A stretch of DNA of 47,573 nt from Candidatus Bathyarchaeota archaeon (GCA_005882895.1 VBBD01000078.1:1-47573); one strand, 5' to 3'. Positions 17,322 through 26,463 are shown, numbered from the stretch's first letter. Notes: generated by a model from the sequence alone, not told the origin. Numbers and translations are program-made.

Positions 17322-19418
17322 ATGGATCATCACGAGCACGCCATGAAGCCGGCTCTCAAGATGTCCCCCTGGGAGAAGTTCAGGATGAGCATGACCATGA
17401 CCATGGGCATGGAGCATACCGGTGTTGCGGGTCGAGAAATGGCGAGGTTGATGGAATTAGACATTCGCCAGAAATTCTTCTTCGCACTGATACTATCAGT
17501 CCCAATCATCCTCTACTCGCCTCTCGGAAACCTCATCTTCGGTTTTCAGCCGCCAGCCCCTATACCAGTTCCCTGGCTTCTTTTCCTCCTAACGACTCCC
17601 GTATTCTTCTATTCCGGGTGGATTTTCCTCTATTCAAGCTTCAGAGCTCTACAACATAGAACACTAAACATGTCAGTTCTCATCGCAGTGGGCATAACAG
17701 CAGCCTACAGCTTCAGCGTACTCCTCACGATTCTGCAAAGCGCCGATTCCTATTACGAGGCAGCCGCCCTCCTCGTCACTTTCGTCCTATTTGGCCACTG
17801 GATGGAGATGAGATCTCGGCGCGGCACAACCGACGCCTTGCAGGCTTTGCTCCAGCTGGTTCCACCTCAAGCCAGAGTTCTCCGAGACGGGAGAGAGATT
17901 CTCATTTCAACATCACAGGTCCAAATTGGTGAAATCATGATTCTGAAACCAGGAGACCGAGTTCCTGTTGACGGGAGAATAATTGATGGCGAGACGGCGA
18001 TCGACGAATCCCTGGTAACAGGTGAATCCATTCCAGTTGCGAAAAAGGAGGGGGATAATGTCATAGGCGGATCCATCAACCAATCAGGGTCTGTCAGGTT
18101 CGAGGCAACTAAAGTAGGCGAGGAGACAGCCCTCGCGCAGATAGTAAAGCTGGTCGAAGCCGCTCAGAATTCTAAAGCACCTGGCCAGAGACTGGCAGAC
18201 AGGTTTGCTCAGTATCTTGTAGTGCTGGCAATAGGCGCGGGTCTCGCTACGTTCCTGGTCTGGTTTGCCGTTGCTCGGCAGCCAGTCCTATTCGCCCTGA
18301 CCTTTGCTATCTCCGCCATAGTGATAGCCTGTCCTGATGCTCTGGGCCTAGCGACACCAACAGCCGTGGCTGTCGGAACCGGGCTGGGCGCAAGACACAA
18401 CATTTTGATCAAAGATGCTCCGACACTTGAAGGCGTCTCTAAGATCCAATCGGTGGTTTTCGATAAGACCGGAACCCTGACAGAGGGGAAACCGAGAATC
18501 TCGGGAATCGCCACCGTTCAAGGTTGGGATGAAGACGAGGCTCTGAGACTCGTTGGCGGGGCTGAAGCTGACTCCAATCATCCGTTAAGCAACGCTGTGC
18601 TTGAGGAGGTGAAGCGGAGACAGCTGCGGTTACCGACAGGGATTGAGCGGTTCGAAAACTTGTCCGGTTTGGGAGTCAGAGCAAGCATCGAAGGGAAGGA
18701 AGTGCTGGTGGGAACTGTGAAGCTGATGAAACAGAGCGGTATTGATACCGCTCCCATGCAAGAGAAGTTCGATCAGCTCGTTGAGAAGAGCGAGACGATA
18801 ATGGTCCTCGCCGTTGACGGCAGAATCATAGCGGTCATCGGCGCCGCTGATACTGTAAAGCCAACGGCCAAAGTTGCAGTGTCGAAGCTTAACCAGCTCG
18901 GGATTGAGACGGCTCTGATTACAGGCGATAATCTGGCAACCGCCGAGGCGGTCGCGAAAACGGTTGGGATCAAGCGGGTATTTGCGGACGTCCTCCCACA
19001 AGACAAGGCGATATTTGTTAAGAAACTGCAAGATGAAGGAAAATTTGTCGCGATGGTGGGTGATGGCGTGAATGATGCACGAGCTTTGGCTCAAGCAGAC
19101 ATCGGAATTGCAATCGGGGCTGGCACAGACGTGGCGATAGAGACGGCTAAAGTAGTCTTGATGAAATCCGACCCTTCGGATGTATTGCGGGCGATAAGGC
19201 TCAGTAAGGCTACCGTCACGAAGATGAAGCAGAACCTCTTCTGGGCTTCATTCTACAATATCCTCGCAATCCCCGTCGCGGCTGGTATTCTTTATCCCAA
19301 CTTTGGGATCATCCTTCGACCCGAGGTTTCTGCATTGCTCATGAGCGCATCTTCGATAATCGTTGCGACCAATGCTGTTCTGTTGAAATGGGCGGAAAAG
19401 ACTCTAGTCACCGTTTAG
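17322..19418 (+). CDS. P1B-type heavy-metal transporting ATPase with CPD motif
   Basis: About 698 residues from the ATG at 17322 (MDHHEHAMKPALKM). It has a Met/His-rich N-terminus, no HMA domain, and eight expected membrane segments. Core motifs are all present: TGES phosphatase loop, DKTGTLTEG phosphorylation site, HPLSNAV, TGDN and GDGVNDA. The intramembrane metal motif is CPD (in IACPDALGLATP) instead of CPC or CPH. TM8-like YN and MSASSIIVATNA resemble the CopB branch. It likely exports Cu(I)/Cu(II) or another soft metal, but specificity is not clear. The N-terminal HEH cluster may chelate metal. Confidence 0.9.
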   Translation: MDHHEHAMKPALKMSPWEKFRMSMTMTMGMEHTGVAGREMARLMELDIRQKFFFALILSVPIILYSPLGNLIFGFQPPAPIPVPWLLFLLTTPVFFYSGWIFLYSSFRALQHRTLNMSVLIAVGITAAYSFSVLLTILQSADSYYEAAALLVTFVLFGHWMEMRSRRGTTDALQALLQLVPPQARVLRDGREILISTSQVQIGEIMILKPGDRVPVDGRIIDGETAIDESLVTGESIPVAKKEGDNVIGGSINQSGSVRFEATKVGEETALAQIVKLVEAAQNSKAPGQRLADRFAQYLVVLAIGAGLATFLVWFAVARQPVLFALTFAISAIVIACPDALGLATPTAVAVGTGLGARHNILIKDAPTLEGVSKIQSVVFDKTGTLTEGKPRISGIATVQGWDEDEALRLVGGAEADSNHPLSNAVLEEVKRRQLRLPTGIERFENLSGLGVRASIEGKEVLVGTVKLMKQSGIDTAPMQEKFDQLVEKSETIMVLAVDGRIIAVIGAADTVKPTAKVAVSKLNQLGIETALITGDNLATAEAVAKTVGIKRVFADVLPQDKAIFVKKLQDEGKFVAMVGDGVNDARALAQADIGIAIGAGTDVAIETAKVVLMKSDPSDVLRAIRLSKATVTKMKQNLFWASFYNILAIPVAAGILYPNFGIILRPEVSALLMSASSIIVATNAVLLKWAEKTLVTV

Positions 19419-19690
19419 TCTGGATTCTGCCGATGTTTTCCCACCGGCCTCGGAAACCAGATGGCTCAAGCCCTTCGTAGAGAAGTATGAGTTCGGAGCC
19501 ACGGGCGCGGATACCGTCACGTCTTCGCGAGCTAGCCGAGTCGTGGTCGAGGATAGGCGGGAAAGAGGGATTGACATTTCAAGGACAGGCGGAAAACGCT
19601 CGACTTGGACATGATTCAAACAGCAAGCCTGATTGTGACCATGGGATGGTCCGTCGAAAGGCATGCACAAAGCCTATCCCGTGATAATCC
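19419..19690. other. Intergenic stretch without a gene
   Basis: This stretch lies between the metal ATPase and the following minus-strand operon. No ORF here has a convincing coding composition. I see no strong repeat other than the hairpin that follows it. Confidence 0.5.
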
Positions 19691-19717
19691 AAAAAGGGAG
19701 GGACCCGGATGGGTCCC
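19691..19717 (-). terminator. Hairpin terminator of the cupredoxin operon
   Basis: GGGACCC and GGGTCCC form a perfect 7-bp stem with a GGAT loop at 19700-19717. On the minus strand it is followed by CTCCCTTTTT. It lies 20-45 nt beyond the stop of the membrane protein gene at 19736, where the operon transcript should end. Confidence 0.6.
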
Positions 19718-19735
19718 CGAAGGGGTTTGGAGGAT

Positions 19736-20101
19736 TTAGCTGAGAGCGCTTGGGTTGCGAGAGCTGCGGATGAGGAGAGCCATGTTCACCACTAGCAAGG
19801 CTTCGATCGCTTTGTCTACGTAGGCCACGGTGTCTAGACCAGCGCCTGTTCCGAGGGCAGTGGTTGCCCAGATGGCGAAGAGGAATATCGCGTAACCGAA
19901 CACTGCTGGCTGAGTAAACCTCGGCTCAAAGTTTGCCGCGATCACAGCTCCGGTGAAGATGTAGATCGATCCCATCACGTACCAGAGGTTCTCGAAGAAG
20001 CCAGCGTAGAAGTTGCCGTAGTATATGTCGATCAGTCCGACGACGAAAAGTAAGCTTACTGCGCTCCAGCGAAGTATGGTGGGCGTTTTTCGTATTTGCA
20101 T
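19736..20101 (-). CDS. Four-TM membrane protein, hypothetical
   Basis: 121 residues with about four hydrophobic segments (SLLFVVGLIDIYYGNFYAG, VMGSIYIFTGAVIAANF, FGYAIFLFAIWATTALG, and a last one before IRSSRNP). No family is recognised. It follows the cupredoxin gene by 13 nt on the minus strand, which suggests a shared transcript. It may be a membrane partner for the copper protein. Confidence 0.65.
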   Translation of the reverse strand: MQIRKTPTILRWSAVSLLFVVGLIDIYYGNFYAGFFENLWYVMGSIYIFTGAVIAANFEPRFTQPAVFGYAIFLFAIWATTALGTGAGLDTVAYVDKAIEALLVVNMALLIRSSRNPSALS

Positions 20102-20114
20102 CTCTAGTTCGCTC

Positions 20115-20621
20115 CTAACCTAGCACTACGAGATATCCGGTCATGGTTGGCTGGTGATACGCGCAGTAGAAGCGGAAGACGCCTGCCCAGGTAGCGCTGA
20201 ATGAGATAGTAGCGGTCTGATTCACTTGGACGACGACATTGGAGGCGCTGTGTAAGCTGCTGGCTATCGGGAAGCTCTCGTTCTGCCCAGCGTGAACGAT
20301 CGCGTCAAATGTGTAAGGCGCGTCCATGGTGAACGTGTGGGCTTCAGTTGTGTCCTCTATGTTGCGGTAGTAGATGACGACTTTGTCGCCTTTGTTGACG
20401 GTGATGCGGTCAGGGGAGAAAGTATCGTGTGGGATACCCCACGTGTGCTGGTCAAAGGGCAAGGAATTGTTGAAGAGGTAGAAGGCCCTGGTGGTTGGTG
20501 CCTCGTAGTGAACCGCGTATCCGACGCTTACTCCGACGGCGGCGCCTGCGGCGATTGCTACTATTCCGACTGCGAGCAGTAGTTTTTCAGTGGACCACTG
20601 CTTTGCGGTTGATTGGCTCAT
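20115..20621 (-). CDS. Membrane-anchored blue copper protein (cupredoxin)
   Basis: 168 residues from ATG 20621. An N-terminal membrane anchor (LLLAVGIVAIAAGAAVGVSV) is followed by a beta-sandwich. The type 1 Cu ligands are the His in AHTFTM and the C-x3-H-x3-M triad in FYCAYHQPTM. Such proteins carry electrons outside the cell, e.g. to oxidases or in copper-based respiration. The HHHX-type CuA motif of oxidase subunit II is absent, so it is an electron carrier rather than a CuA subunit. An alternative TTG at 20636 adds five residues. Confidence 0.85.
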   Translation of the reverse strand: MSQSTAKQWSTEKLLLAVGIVAIAAGAAVGVSVGYAVHYEAPTTRAFYLFNNSLPFDQHTWGIPHDTFSPDRITVNKGDKVVIYYRNIEDTTEAHTFTMDAPYTFDAIVHAGQNESFPIASSLHSASNVVVQVNQTATISFSATWAGVFRFYCAYHQPTMTGYLVVLG

Positions 20622-20811
20622 GGGCGTTGGTTCCAATTTTTTCTGGCTGACAGTTTTGTCCAGATTGTTTTCCTCGACATGACTTCTTCATCTGCATGCA
20701 TGATAGATATAGAGACCGTGCAAATTGAGTACAGAGCTAGCGAATTGTATTGCGACGGTCAGACGGGAAGCATGATATTGGAGAAATCGAAGCCGTGTGC
20801 GAAGTAATCTT

Positions 20812-21333
20812 ATGCCTCGTGAAGGGAAGACAGTGCCAAGTCTTTCAGAGTAAACGAGAAGGCGCTAGGGGCTCTTCAGGAGGAGGCTGCCCGTCAGAGC
20901 GTGAGCGTATACACGCTTGTGAACCAGCTGTTGCTCGACTATTCTGAGTTCGGAAGATTCCTTCAGAGAGTCGACGCACCTGCGTCTCAGCCGGAAGACC
21001 TTTGGCGAGATTTTGGGCACGGTCTCAGAAGACAGCCTGGCCAATGCCGGTGTAGCTGCTGGCAAGAGTGCTCCAGTGGCTTTGATCGCGTCAAAGTGGG
21101 GGAAGATTACTGTCAATACTGTGATCGAGTATATTCATGACCTTTCAGCTTACGCCAACCTGTTCGAGTATTATGAGAAGAACGAGAATGAACACTGGAC
21201 CATAACACTAATGCATGAACTGGGTCCGAAATGGTCCACGTTTCTCGCAAACTACATCGGTGAAACCTTCGTATCGGCAGGGGTCCAGCCGAAAACCAAA
21301 ACTTCAGACCGAGCCGTGATATTCAACCTCTAA
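20812..21333 (+). pseudogene. CopG/RHH-like hypothetical gene with two compensating frameshifts
   Basis: Three frame segments together read one protein. They are ATG at 20812 (MPREGKTV), then the frame giving KSFRVNEKALGALQEEAARQ and VNQLLLDYSEFGRFLQRVD, then the frame giving RKTFGEILGTVSEDSLANAG and on to the stop at 21333. The first shift is near 20835 and the second between about 20975 and 21000. Combined length is a tidy 522 nt. The start segment resembles a ribbon-helix-helix regulator; the rest is unknown. Two shifts that restore the frame may be sequence errors, or real decay. Confidence 0.6.
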
Positions 21334-21409
21334 GACAGCCTTGTTCGCGGAAGACTAGGGCGGACGATATACTGGGTACTAACGAAAAAAGGGAGAAGTT
21401 TGAGAAAGG

Positions 21410-21607
21410 TTAGACTTTGTTGAGGAGGGCCTTTACGACGTCTTCTGGGCCCTTGTAGTTGCTTTCAGGGAGAGACTTGGCGACAAAGTCCTTGTCGATT
21501 GACGGGACGTCCGACATATTGTTGCAGGCTGCCATGACTTGTGTCTTGTTCGCCGGGTACTTGATGTGGTGCTTGATGTGTTCCAGTTCTGTTTTCAGAT
21601 TACTCAT
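21410..21607 (-). CDS. Small DUF2795-like protein, 65 aa
   Basis: It begins MSNLKTELEHIKHHIKYPAN and ends with LPESNYKGPEDVVKALLNKV. The YPA...K and LP-x-x-x-Y...EVVKAL pattern resembles the DUF2795 family (short alpha-helical bacterial/archaeal proteins of unknown function). ATG start. A 76-nt gap separates it from the frameshifted gene before it. Confidence 0.65.
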   Translation of the reverse strand: MSNLKTELEHIKHHIKYPANKTQVMAACNNMSDVPSIDKDFVAKSLPESNYKGPEDVVKALLNKV

Positions 21608-21767
21608 AGAGCCCGTCGTGCTGCGAGAGAGATAAGAACCTTCTTTGTGAGTCCTCTCTTTCCTGAATTCTCCGGGTTCATGTAATGAATGCGATCATCG
21701 AGAGGCTTGTAGACTCTAGAGTGCTACTTGATAGCGTCACGCCGATGAACATTTCGCCTTGACAAAG

Positions 21768-22603
21768 ATGAGCGCGCAATCGAAGACTTTCGATTTTGTC
21801 AAGCTGATTGAGCTGGCCCCAAGCCTAGGGACAAGGGAGTGATCGAGATCCGGGGACCCTACCATACCTCTGTTAGCTACGGGTACCTGAGAGATCTCCT
21901 TGAGGATTGGAGCGAGTATGTAGACGGCTACAAGTTCGCAGGAGGCTCAATGAGACTGCTGCCAAGGGAGACTACTAGGAAGGTCATCAGTCTATGCCAT
22001 GACCATGGCGTGTATGTCTCAACTGGTGGCTTCGTGGAACGGGTTATCGTCGAGGGCTCAGATATCGTCGACAGGTATCTCGAAGAATGCAAGGCATTGG
22101 AGTTCGATATAGTCGAAGTCTCCAGCGGCCTCGCACCCATGAAATTGGAGGACAAGGTGGGTATTGTTCGCCAGGTTCAGAAATTGGGCATGAAGGCCAA
22201 GCCCGAAGTTTCCATGATGATAGGAGCGGGAGGAGGGACCCATGTCGTAGGCTACAAAACCAAGATGAGGACCTTCCAAGATGTGGCAAATGAGGCGCAG
22301 GCTCACCTTGATGTGGGCGCGAAGCTCCTCATGCTCGAGTCCGAGGGGATTACCGAAGACCTTCCACCCTCGAAATGGAGGAAGGATGCGGTGAAGAAGC
22401 TCGTCTACAGGTTCGGCTACAAGACGTGGATGTTCGAGGCGTCTGATCCGCCGGTTTTCAAGTGGTACCTGAAATCTTTCGGGACGGACGTGAACCTATT
22501 CATCGACCACTCCCAGGTAGTGGAGTTCACGGCGTGGAAGCTGGGACTCTGGGGAGACAGGGACATTTGGAAGGGAGAGAAGATCAGCTACTCACCAAGG
22601 TAA
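21768..22603 (+). CDS. Phosphosulfolactate synthase (ComA)/HSA32 family protein, frameshifted near the start
   Basis: TIM-barrel protein of the PF02679 family. The signature is VDGYKFAGGSMRLLP, then YVSTGGFVERV and LMLESEGITED, ending with NLFIDHSQVVEF. The last part resembles plant HSA32 more than methanogen ComA. ComA joins PEP and sulfite in coenzyme M synthesis; the role of HSA32-type proteins is not well fixed. The ATG at 21768 reads MSAQSKTFDFVKLIELAP, and the frame then shifts to KPRDKGVIEIRGPYH near 21818. A one-base loss in the CCCC run at 21817-21820 would explain it. A GTG at 21839 would give a shortened protein that still lacks the PRDKG motif. Confidence 0.8.
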
Positions 22604-22619
22604 GTTCGCCTGGAGTGAG

Positions 22620-23984
22620 CTATTCGACGACTAGCGTGGAGAACAGTTTTGACACGTCGTTCACTTTTTCCAGGGTCCAGAGAATGTTCAGGGCTCTCTT
22701 CGCCTGATTCTCGCTGAGCTGTCTCTTCGTAAGGGTCCGGAACTTTTTCTCGACATCCTGATCACTCATGGGATTCTTCGGATGGCCCTTGTGATAGTTC
22801 ACTTGCTTGGAGACGACTTTGCCCGATGAGAGTTTCACGGTGACTCTGTTAGCGACCGCCTCAGGGTACATGGCTGTGAGATCCTTGTCCTCAGCAACTG
22901 TTACTTTCTTCAGAAAATCTAGAGTCTTGGGGTCCTTGAACTTCTTGGGTGCGTATGATGAATTGTCTATCTTGCCCTCTAAAAGAGCCATCGCGACGAT
23001 GTATGGTAGGCTGTGGTCTGCCGTCTCCTTTGTCGCCGGGGCCCATTTTTCAGGGTCCTTGCCCAATATAGTGTGGCCCGCTTCATGAGAGGCGATCTCT
23101 ACGGATACGATCTCGTTAAGATCTTCGATCTCCTTCCTTGCTTCTAGTGCAGCCCAGATGGCCGTTTGCGAGTGGATTTCTGCGGGGAAATATTTCAGAT
23201 AGGTCTCACCGATCCTGAACTTGCCGTTTCTTCCACCGAAGTCTTCCGTGTTGATCTGGAAGGGTCCGGATACTTGTTTGAAGAAGCCCATCTCGCCTTC
23301 GAAGATTGGCGAAGGACCTGTCATGCCTTCTCTTGCAAGAAGGGCTGAGAAGACGCCGTTTCGGCCGGCGTTGGCGAAGGAGCAGCCCTTCCACATGGAT
23401 AGCTCTCCAGTCCTCACCTGGCGCATTGTGATGTGAGAGTTCAGAGATAGATTCACAGCCTGCGTCATCTTTTCCGGGTTGAGATTCATGAGTCGCCCTG
23501 ATGCAAGAGCTGTAGATACGAGGCCGTAGCAGACATGGTCCCATCCTCTGTGGCGTAGGTCAGCCGCATCACAAAGTCTGCATTGAATCTCAAAAGCCAG
23601 AGCCACGGATAGCAGGAGATCTCTTCCGCTCGCACCTTCTGAGTCGGCTACGGAAAGGCAGGCACCGAGATTGTCGCTCGGATGAGCGGGCTCTCTAGAC
23701 AGGTACGTGTCGTTGTAATCAAAATACCGGACCATAATCCCGTTAACAAAAGATGCCAAGTCAGGCGTACTCTTCTTCCCTGTCCCGAGAAGAGTCGAAC
23801 CATCCTTGAGCTTAGCCTTCTGAGCGATCCTTCTTGAGAACCTGACAGGTTCTGCGTTGAAAGCTCCTATACCGCAACCGAGAGCATCGATGATTCTCTT
23901 CTTCGAGTCGTGAACGATATTCTCTGGAATTTCAGAGTACTTTACAGAGAAGGCGTATTGGCTTAGTTCTTCTGCGATTCCCAC
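22620..23984 (-). CDS. MmgE/PrpD family protein
   Basis: 454 residues, normal for the family. The MmgE/PrpD fold is an all-helical domain (roughly 1-260) plus an alpha/beta C-terminal domain. Characteristic stretches include DALGCGIGAFNAEPVR, the PAHPSDNLGACLSVAD block and KYFPAEIHSQTAIWAALEA. The best-known members are 2-methylcitrate dehydratase and cis-aconitate decarboxylase. Many homologues have unknown substrates. It is convergent with the ComA/HSA32 gene (16 nt apart). There are no partner prpC or prpB genes here, so propionate use is not supported by context. GTG start at 23984. Confidence 0.9.
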   Translation of the reverse strand: MGIAEELSQYAFSVKYSEIPENIVHDSKKRIIDALGCGIGAFNAEPVRFSRRIAQKAKLKDGSTLLGTGKKSTPDLASFVNGIMVRYFDYNDTYLSREPAHPSDNLGACLSVADSEGASGRDLLLSVALAFEIQCRLCDAADLRHRGWDHVCYGLVSTALASGRLMNLNPEKMTQAVNLSLNSHITMRQVRTGELSMWKGCSFANAGRNGVFSALLAREGMTGPSPIFEGEMGFFKQVSGPFQINTEDFGGRNGKFRIGETYLKYFPAEIHSQTAIWAALEARKEIEDLNEIVSVEIASHEAGHTILGKDPEKWAPATKETADHSLPYIVAMALLEGKIDNSSYAPKKFKDPKTLDFLKKVTVAEDKDLTAMYPEAVANRVTVKLSSGKVVSKQVNYHKGHPKNPMSDQDVEKKFRTLTKRQLSENQAKRALNILWTLEKVNDVSKLFSTLVVE

Positions 23985-24026
23985 CGTCGTGGCCTCGGAC
24001 CTCGGTGATTCTCTAGATCGTTTTGT

Positions 24027-24356
24027 CTAGCTGGCTACTCTTTGTACCTCTATAGTGCACTTCGTAGCGATTCCGGCGATGACGCCCAAGGCGGCAAGCC
24101 AAGGCGCTAAGGCCAGAGTCGCGACGGCACCAGCTGCGCCCCAAGTGAGGGGAATTGATAGGACAACCTTCCCCTGATCATCCTTGATTATCACTCTTTT
24201 CACAGTTGCATCTCTGGTTAATTCCTTAAACTTCTCAAAGAGTTTTTCAGATGAGACTTGGAAGACTTCCTTTTTTATCCCAACTTGAGCTCCACAAGAG
24301 AAGCAGAACTTGGCGCCCGCGGGCAGTTCAGTTCTGCATTCTAGACACTTCACCAT
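24027..24356 (-). CDS. Zinc-ribbon protein with DUF4342 domain
   Basis: 109 residues from the ATG at 24356 (MVKCLECRTELPAGAKFC). Two CxxC pairs form a zinc ribbon. The rest contains KRVIIKDDQGKVVLSIPLTWG and a hydrophobic stretch (AVATLALAPWLAALGVIAGIA), typical of the DUF4342 family, whose function is unknown. It has one or two membrane-like segments, so it may be membrane-associated. Confidence 0.8.
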   Translation of the reverse strand: MVKCLECRTELPAGAKFCFSCGAQVGIKKEVFQVSSEKLFEKFKELTRDATVKRVIIKDDQGKVVLSIPLTWGAAGAVATLALAPWLAALGVIAGIATKCTIEVQRVAS

Positions 24357-24607
24357 TCTTGTCACTGAACATGGTGGGGCATTTGCTGGATAATTAGGAA
24401 CTGTGTACACAATGTAACCGTCCATCTATCTAGCCTTCTACACGAATTGGTAGAGGCTTTCTAGCTGTCGAAGTTGAGGGAAGTTCTGGTACGATCTTCC
24501 TGTTCGATTCGTGCATCTCAGATATAGTCAACTCGGGGTTCCGAGTGTAGACGCCGCACCTAAATAGCGACCAGAAGACTGTCAGTTTGGAGAAGAAAGC
24601 GTTGGCA

Positions 24608-25105
24608 ATGAGCACTCTAGGAAAGCAGAGTCTCAGACATGAGTCAAGCTTGCTTTTCCAGAGAATACTGGCTGCCGTGGACGGTTCTGAAGGCTCGGCC
24701 AAAGCCTCGGAGGTCGCAACGGATCTAGCGCTGAAATTCGACGCCCAACTCTTCGTATTGAACGTGTTCCGAGGCTACCCCGAGTACATGACGATGTTTC
24801 CCTCTGCTCCATCTCCATCTGGGGAGGTCATCCAAGCTTACGAAGAGTACGCGAGAAAGGCTGCCTTGGAAGTGGTAGGGCGAGCCGCGTTGCTGGCTGA
24901 GAAAAGAGGCGTGAAGGTGAAGCCCAAAACCAGTGAGACTATCGGCTCGGTGGTTCAAACGATAACCGACTACGCGGCCGCTGAGAAGATCGACTTAATT
25001 GTAATGGGGACAAGAGGAATGGGCGGCTTCAAGAAAATGCTCCTCGGAAGCGTCTCGAATGGCGTCGTCACACACGCTCAATGCGCCGTTCTAGTAGTGA
25101 GATGA
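24608..25105 (+). CDS. Universal stress protein (UspA family)
   Basis: About 165 residues. The ATP-binding signature is in MGTRGMGGFKKMLLGSVSNGVVTHA, near the C-terminus, and the LAAVDGSEGS start is typical. Usp proteins help in stress survival; their direct action varies. The ATG at 24608 follows a GGAG-like sequence by about 15 nt; a TTG at 24587 is the alternative. The next gene starts 2 nt after its stop, so the two probably form one operon. Confidence 0.9.
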   Translation: MSTLGKQSLRHESSLLFQRILAAVDGSEGSAKASEVATDLALKFDAQLFVLNVFRGYPEYMTMFPSAPSPSGEVIQAYEEYARKAALEVVGRAALLAEKRGVKVKPKTSETIGSVVQTITDYAAAEKIDLIVMGTRGMGGFKKMLLGSVSNGVVTHAQCAVLVVR

Positions 25106-25106
25106 G

Positions 25107-25493
25107 GTGTCCCACTCGCATCCAACAGCGGAAGTCTCAACTCCATTGCCGGTGTACATCGTTGGCCTCGACGACAATGATATCGAGTCCTCCCTAGCCA
25201 AGACAAAATTCCAAAAATCAATAGAATCCTTGAGCCACGTCTACCCTGAGATTGGCGAGGCCAGAGCCACTGTCAGGGCCTTCTCTAAAGGGAAGGAGAG
25301 GAAGCATTTCGAGGTTCACGTGTTGATAAGAATGCCTAAGCACCAGGTCGAATTTAGAGAAGAAGGCTGGTCCATCGAAGAGGTCTTCGAAAACATAGGA
25401 TTGAAAATCAAGAGGCTCATGACTAAACCCCGAGACAGCCCGTCCCGACGTCGCCTTCCAGCGAGGGCCGAAAGGGCAGTCGCCAGGTTCTAG
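25107..25493 (+). CDS. HPF/RaiA-like or hypothetical protein downstream of uspA
   Basis: 128 residues, GTG start 2 nt after the uspA stop. The middle (GEARATVRAFSKGKERKHFE, then VLIRMPKHQVEFREEGWS) resembles the beta-alpha-beta pattern of ribosome hibernation factors (HPF/RaiA) weakly, with a basic C-terminus (SRRRLPARAERAVARF) that could bind RNA. The family assignment is uncertain. Pairing with uspA fits a stress or dormancy role. Confidence 0.5.
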   Translation: MSHSHPTAEVSTPLPVYIVGLDDNDIESSLAKTKFQKSIESLSHVYPEIGEARATVRAFSKGKERKHFEVHVLIRMPKHQVEFREEGWSIEEVFENIGLKIKRLMTKPRDSPSRRRLPARAERAVARF

Positions 25494-25563
25494 GCAGTAA
25501 AGCACATGACCTCGCTTTACCCGAAACTCTATCTTCCTATCTTCTAACTTCAGATTCTTTCAA

Positions 25564-26463
25564 ATGCCCTCTAGCCCACGTACTCGACGAGCAGATCATA
25601 CCCTGAACGATCATAGCCGAAAGAAAGAGCGGAACCTAAAAGAATTCTATCCAACTCGATCTAACAACGCCCGCAAGGGCGACTTTGGCCGGGTCGTCGT
25701 TTGCGGGGGCAGCGACCGGTACGCGGGCTGTCTAGCCTTCAACTCACTGGCCGCGTTGCGAGCTGGAGCGGATCTAGCAATAGTTGTCGCACCTCGCCGA
25801 GCCGCGGATATCGTTGCGGGATATTCCCCAGATCTCATAACAGTGCCCTGCGATTCCCCCTTCCCGGATCCGAACATCGCGATTGAAGTGCTCGAGAACG
25901 CTGACTCGCTAGTCCTCGGATGTGGCGTTACTAGAACTCCGGAGTCGCATGAGGCACTCTTGGACATTATTCAAAGGTGTAAGACACCGATGGTTCTGGA
26001 CGCTGAAGCCCTTCACTCCCTAGCTGCTAAGGCGGACACCATCAAAGGAAAGAAGGTGCTCTTGACACCAAACGCAGGAGAATACCAAGTACTCTCCGGA
26101 ACTCCCTGGCCCCCCGCCCTTGAGGCGAAAAGAACCGCCGTCGAAAATCTAGCGAGGCAATACGACGCGACGGTTATCGTAAAAGGGGCTCCTGACGTAA
26201 TTTCTGATGGGAAAAAAACATACGTCGACCGTCGAGGGTCTCCCTACCTGACGAAAGGAGGATACGGAGACCTACTCGCCGGAGTCGCTGGCGCCCAACT
26301 TGCAAGAGGGAGAAACCCGTTGGACGCTGCGAAAGTCGCCGCATTCATTGTGGGGCGCGCGGGAGAGCTGGCGTCATCCAAACTCGGCGAGAGTACATTG
26401 GCCAGCGATGTGTTGACGTATCTCTCCTTCGTAATCCGCTCTCGTCGAGGCGAGAGTCTATGA
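25564..26463 (+). CDS. nnrD: ADP-dependent NAD(P)H-hydrate dehydratase (NnrD domain)
   Basis: 299 residues. Repairs damaged, hydrated NAD(P)H, using ADP or ATP. The ribokinase-like fold shows VVVCGGSDRYAGC, LLTPNAGEYQVLSG and the nucleotide-binding TKGGYGDLLAGVAG. It is a single-domain dehydratase. The partner epimerase (NnrE, YjeF_N), often fused at the N-terminus, is not seen here. It lies 42 nt ahead of the site-2 protease gene and may be co-transcribed with it. Confidence 0.85.
   Translation: MPSSPRTRRADHTLNDHSRKKERNLKEFYPTRSNNARKGDFGRVVVCGGSDRYAGCLAFNSLAALRAGADLAIVVAPRRAADIVAGYSPDLITVPCDSPFPDPNIAIEVLENADSLVLGCGVTRTPESHEALLDIIQRCKTPMVLDAEALHSLAAKADTIKGKKVLLTPNAGEYQVLSGTPWPPALEAKRTAVENLARQYDATVIVKGAPDVISDGKKTYVDRRGSPYLTKGGYGDLLAGVAGAQLARGRNPLDAAKVAAFIVGRAGELASSKLGESTLASDVLTYLSFVIRSRRGESL

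Noticed and set aside
18630-19094. Long minus-strand frame opposite the metal ATPase
   Set aside because: It is a shadow of the P1B ATPase gene.
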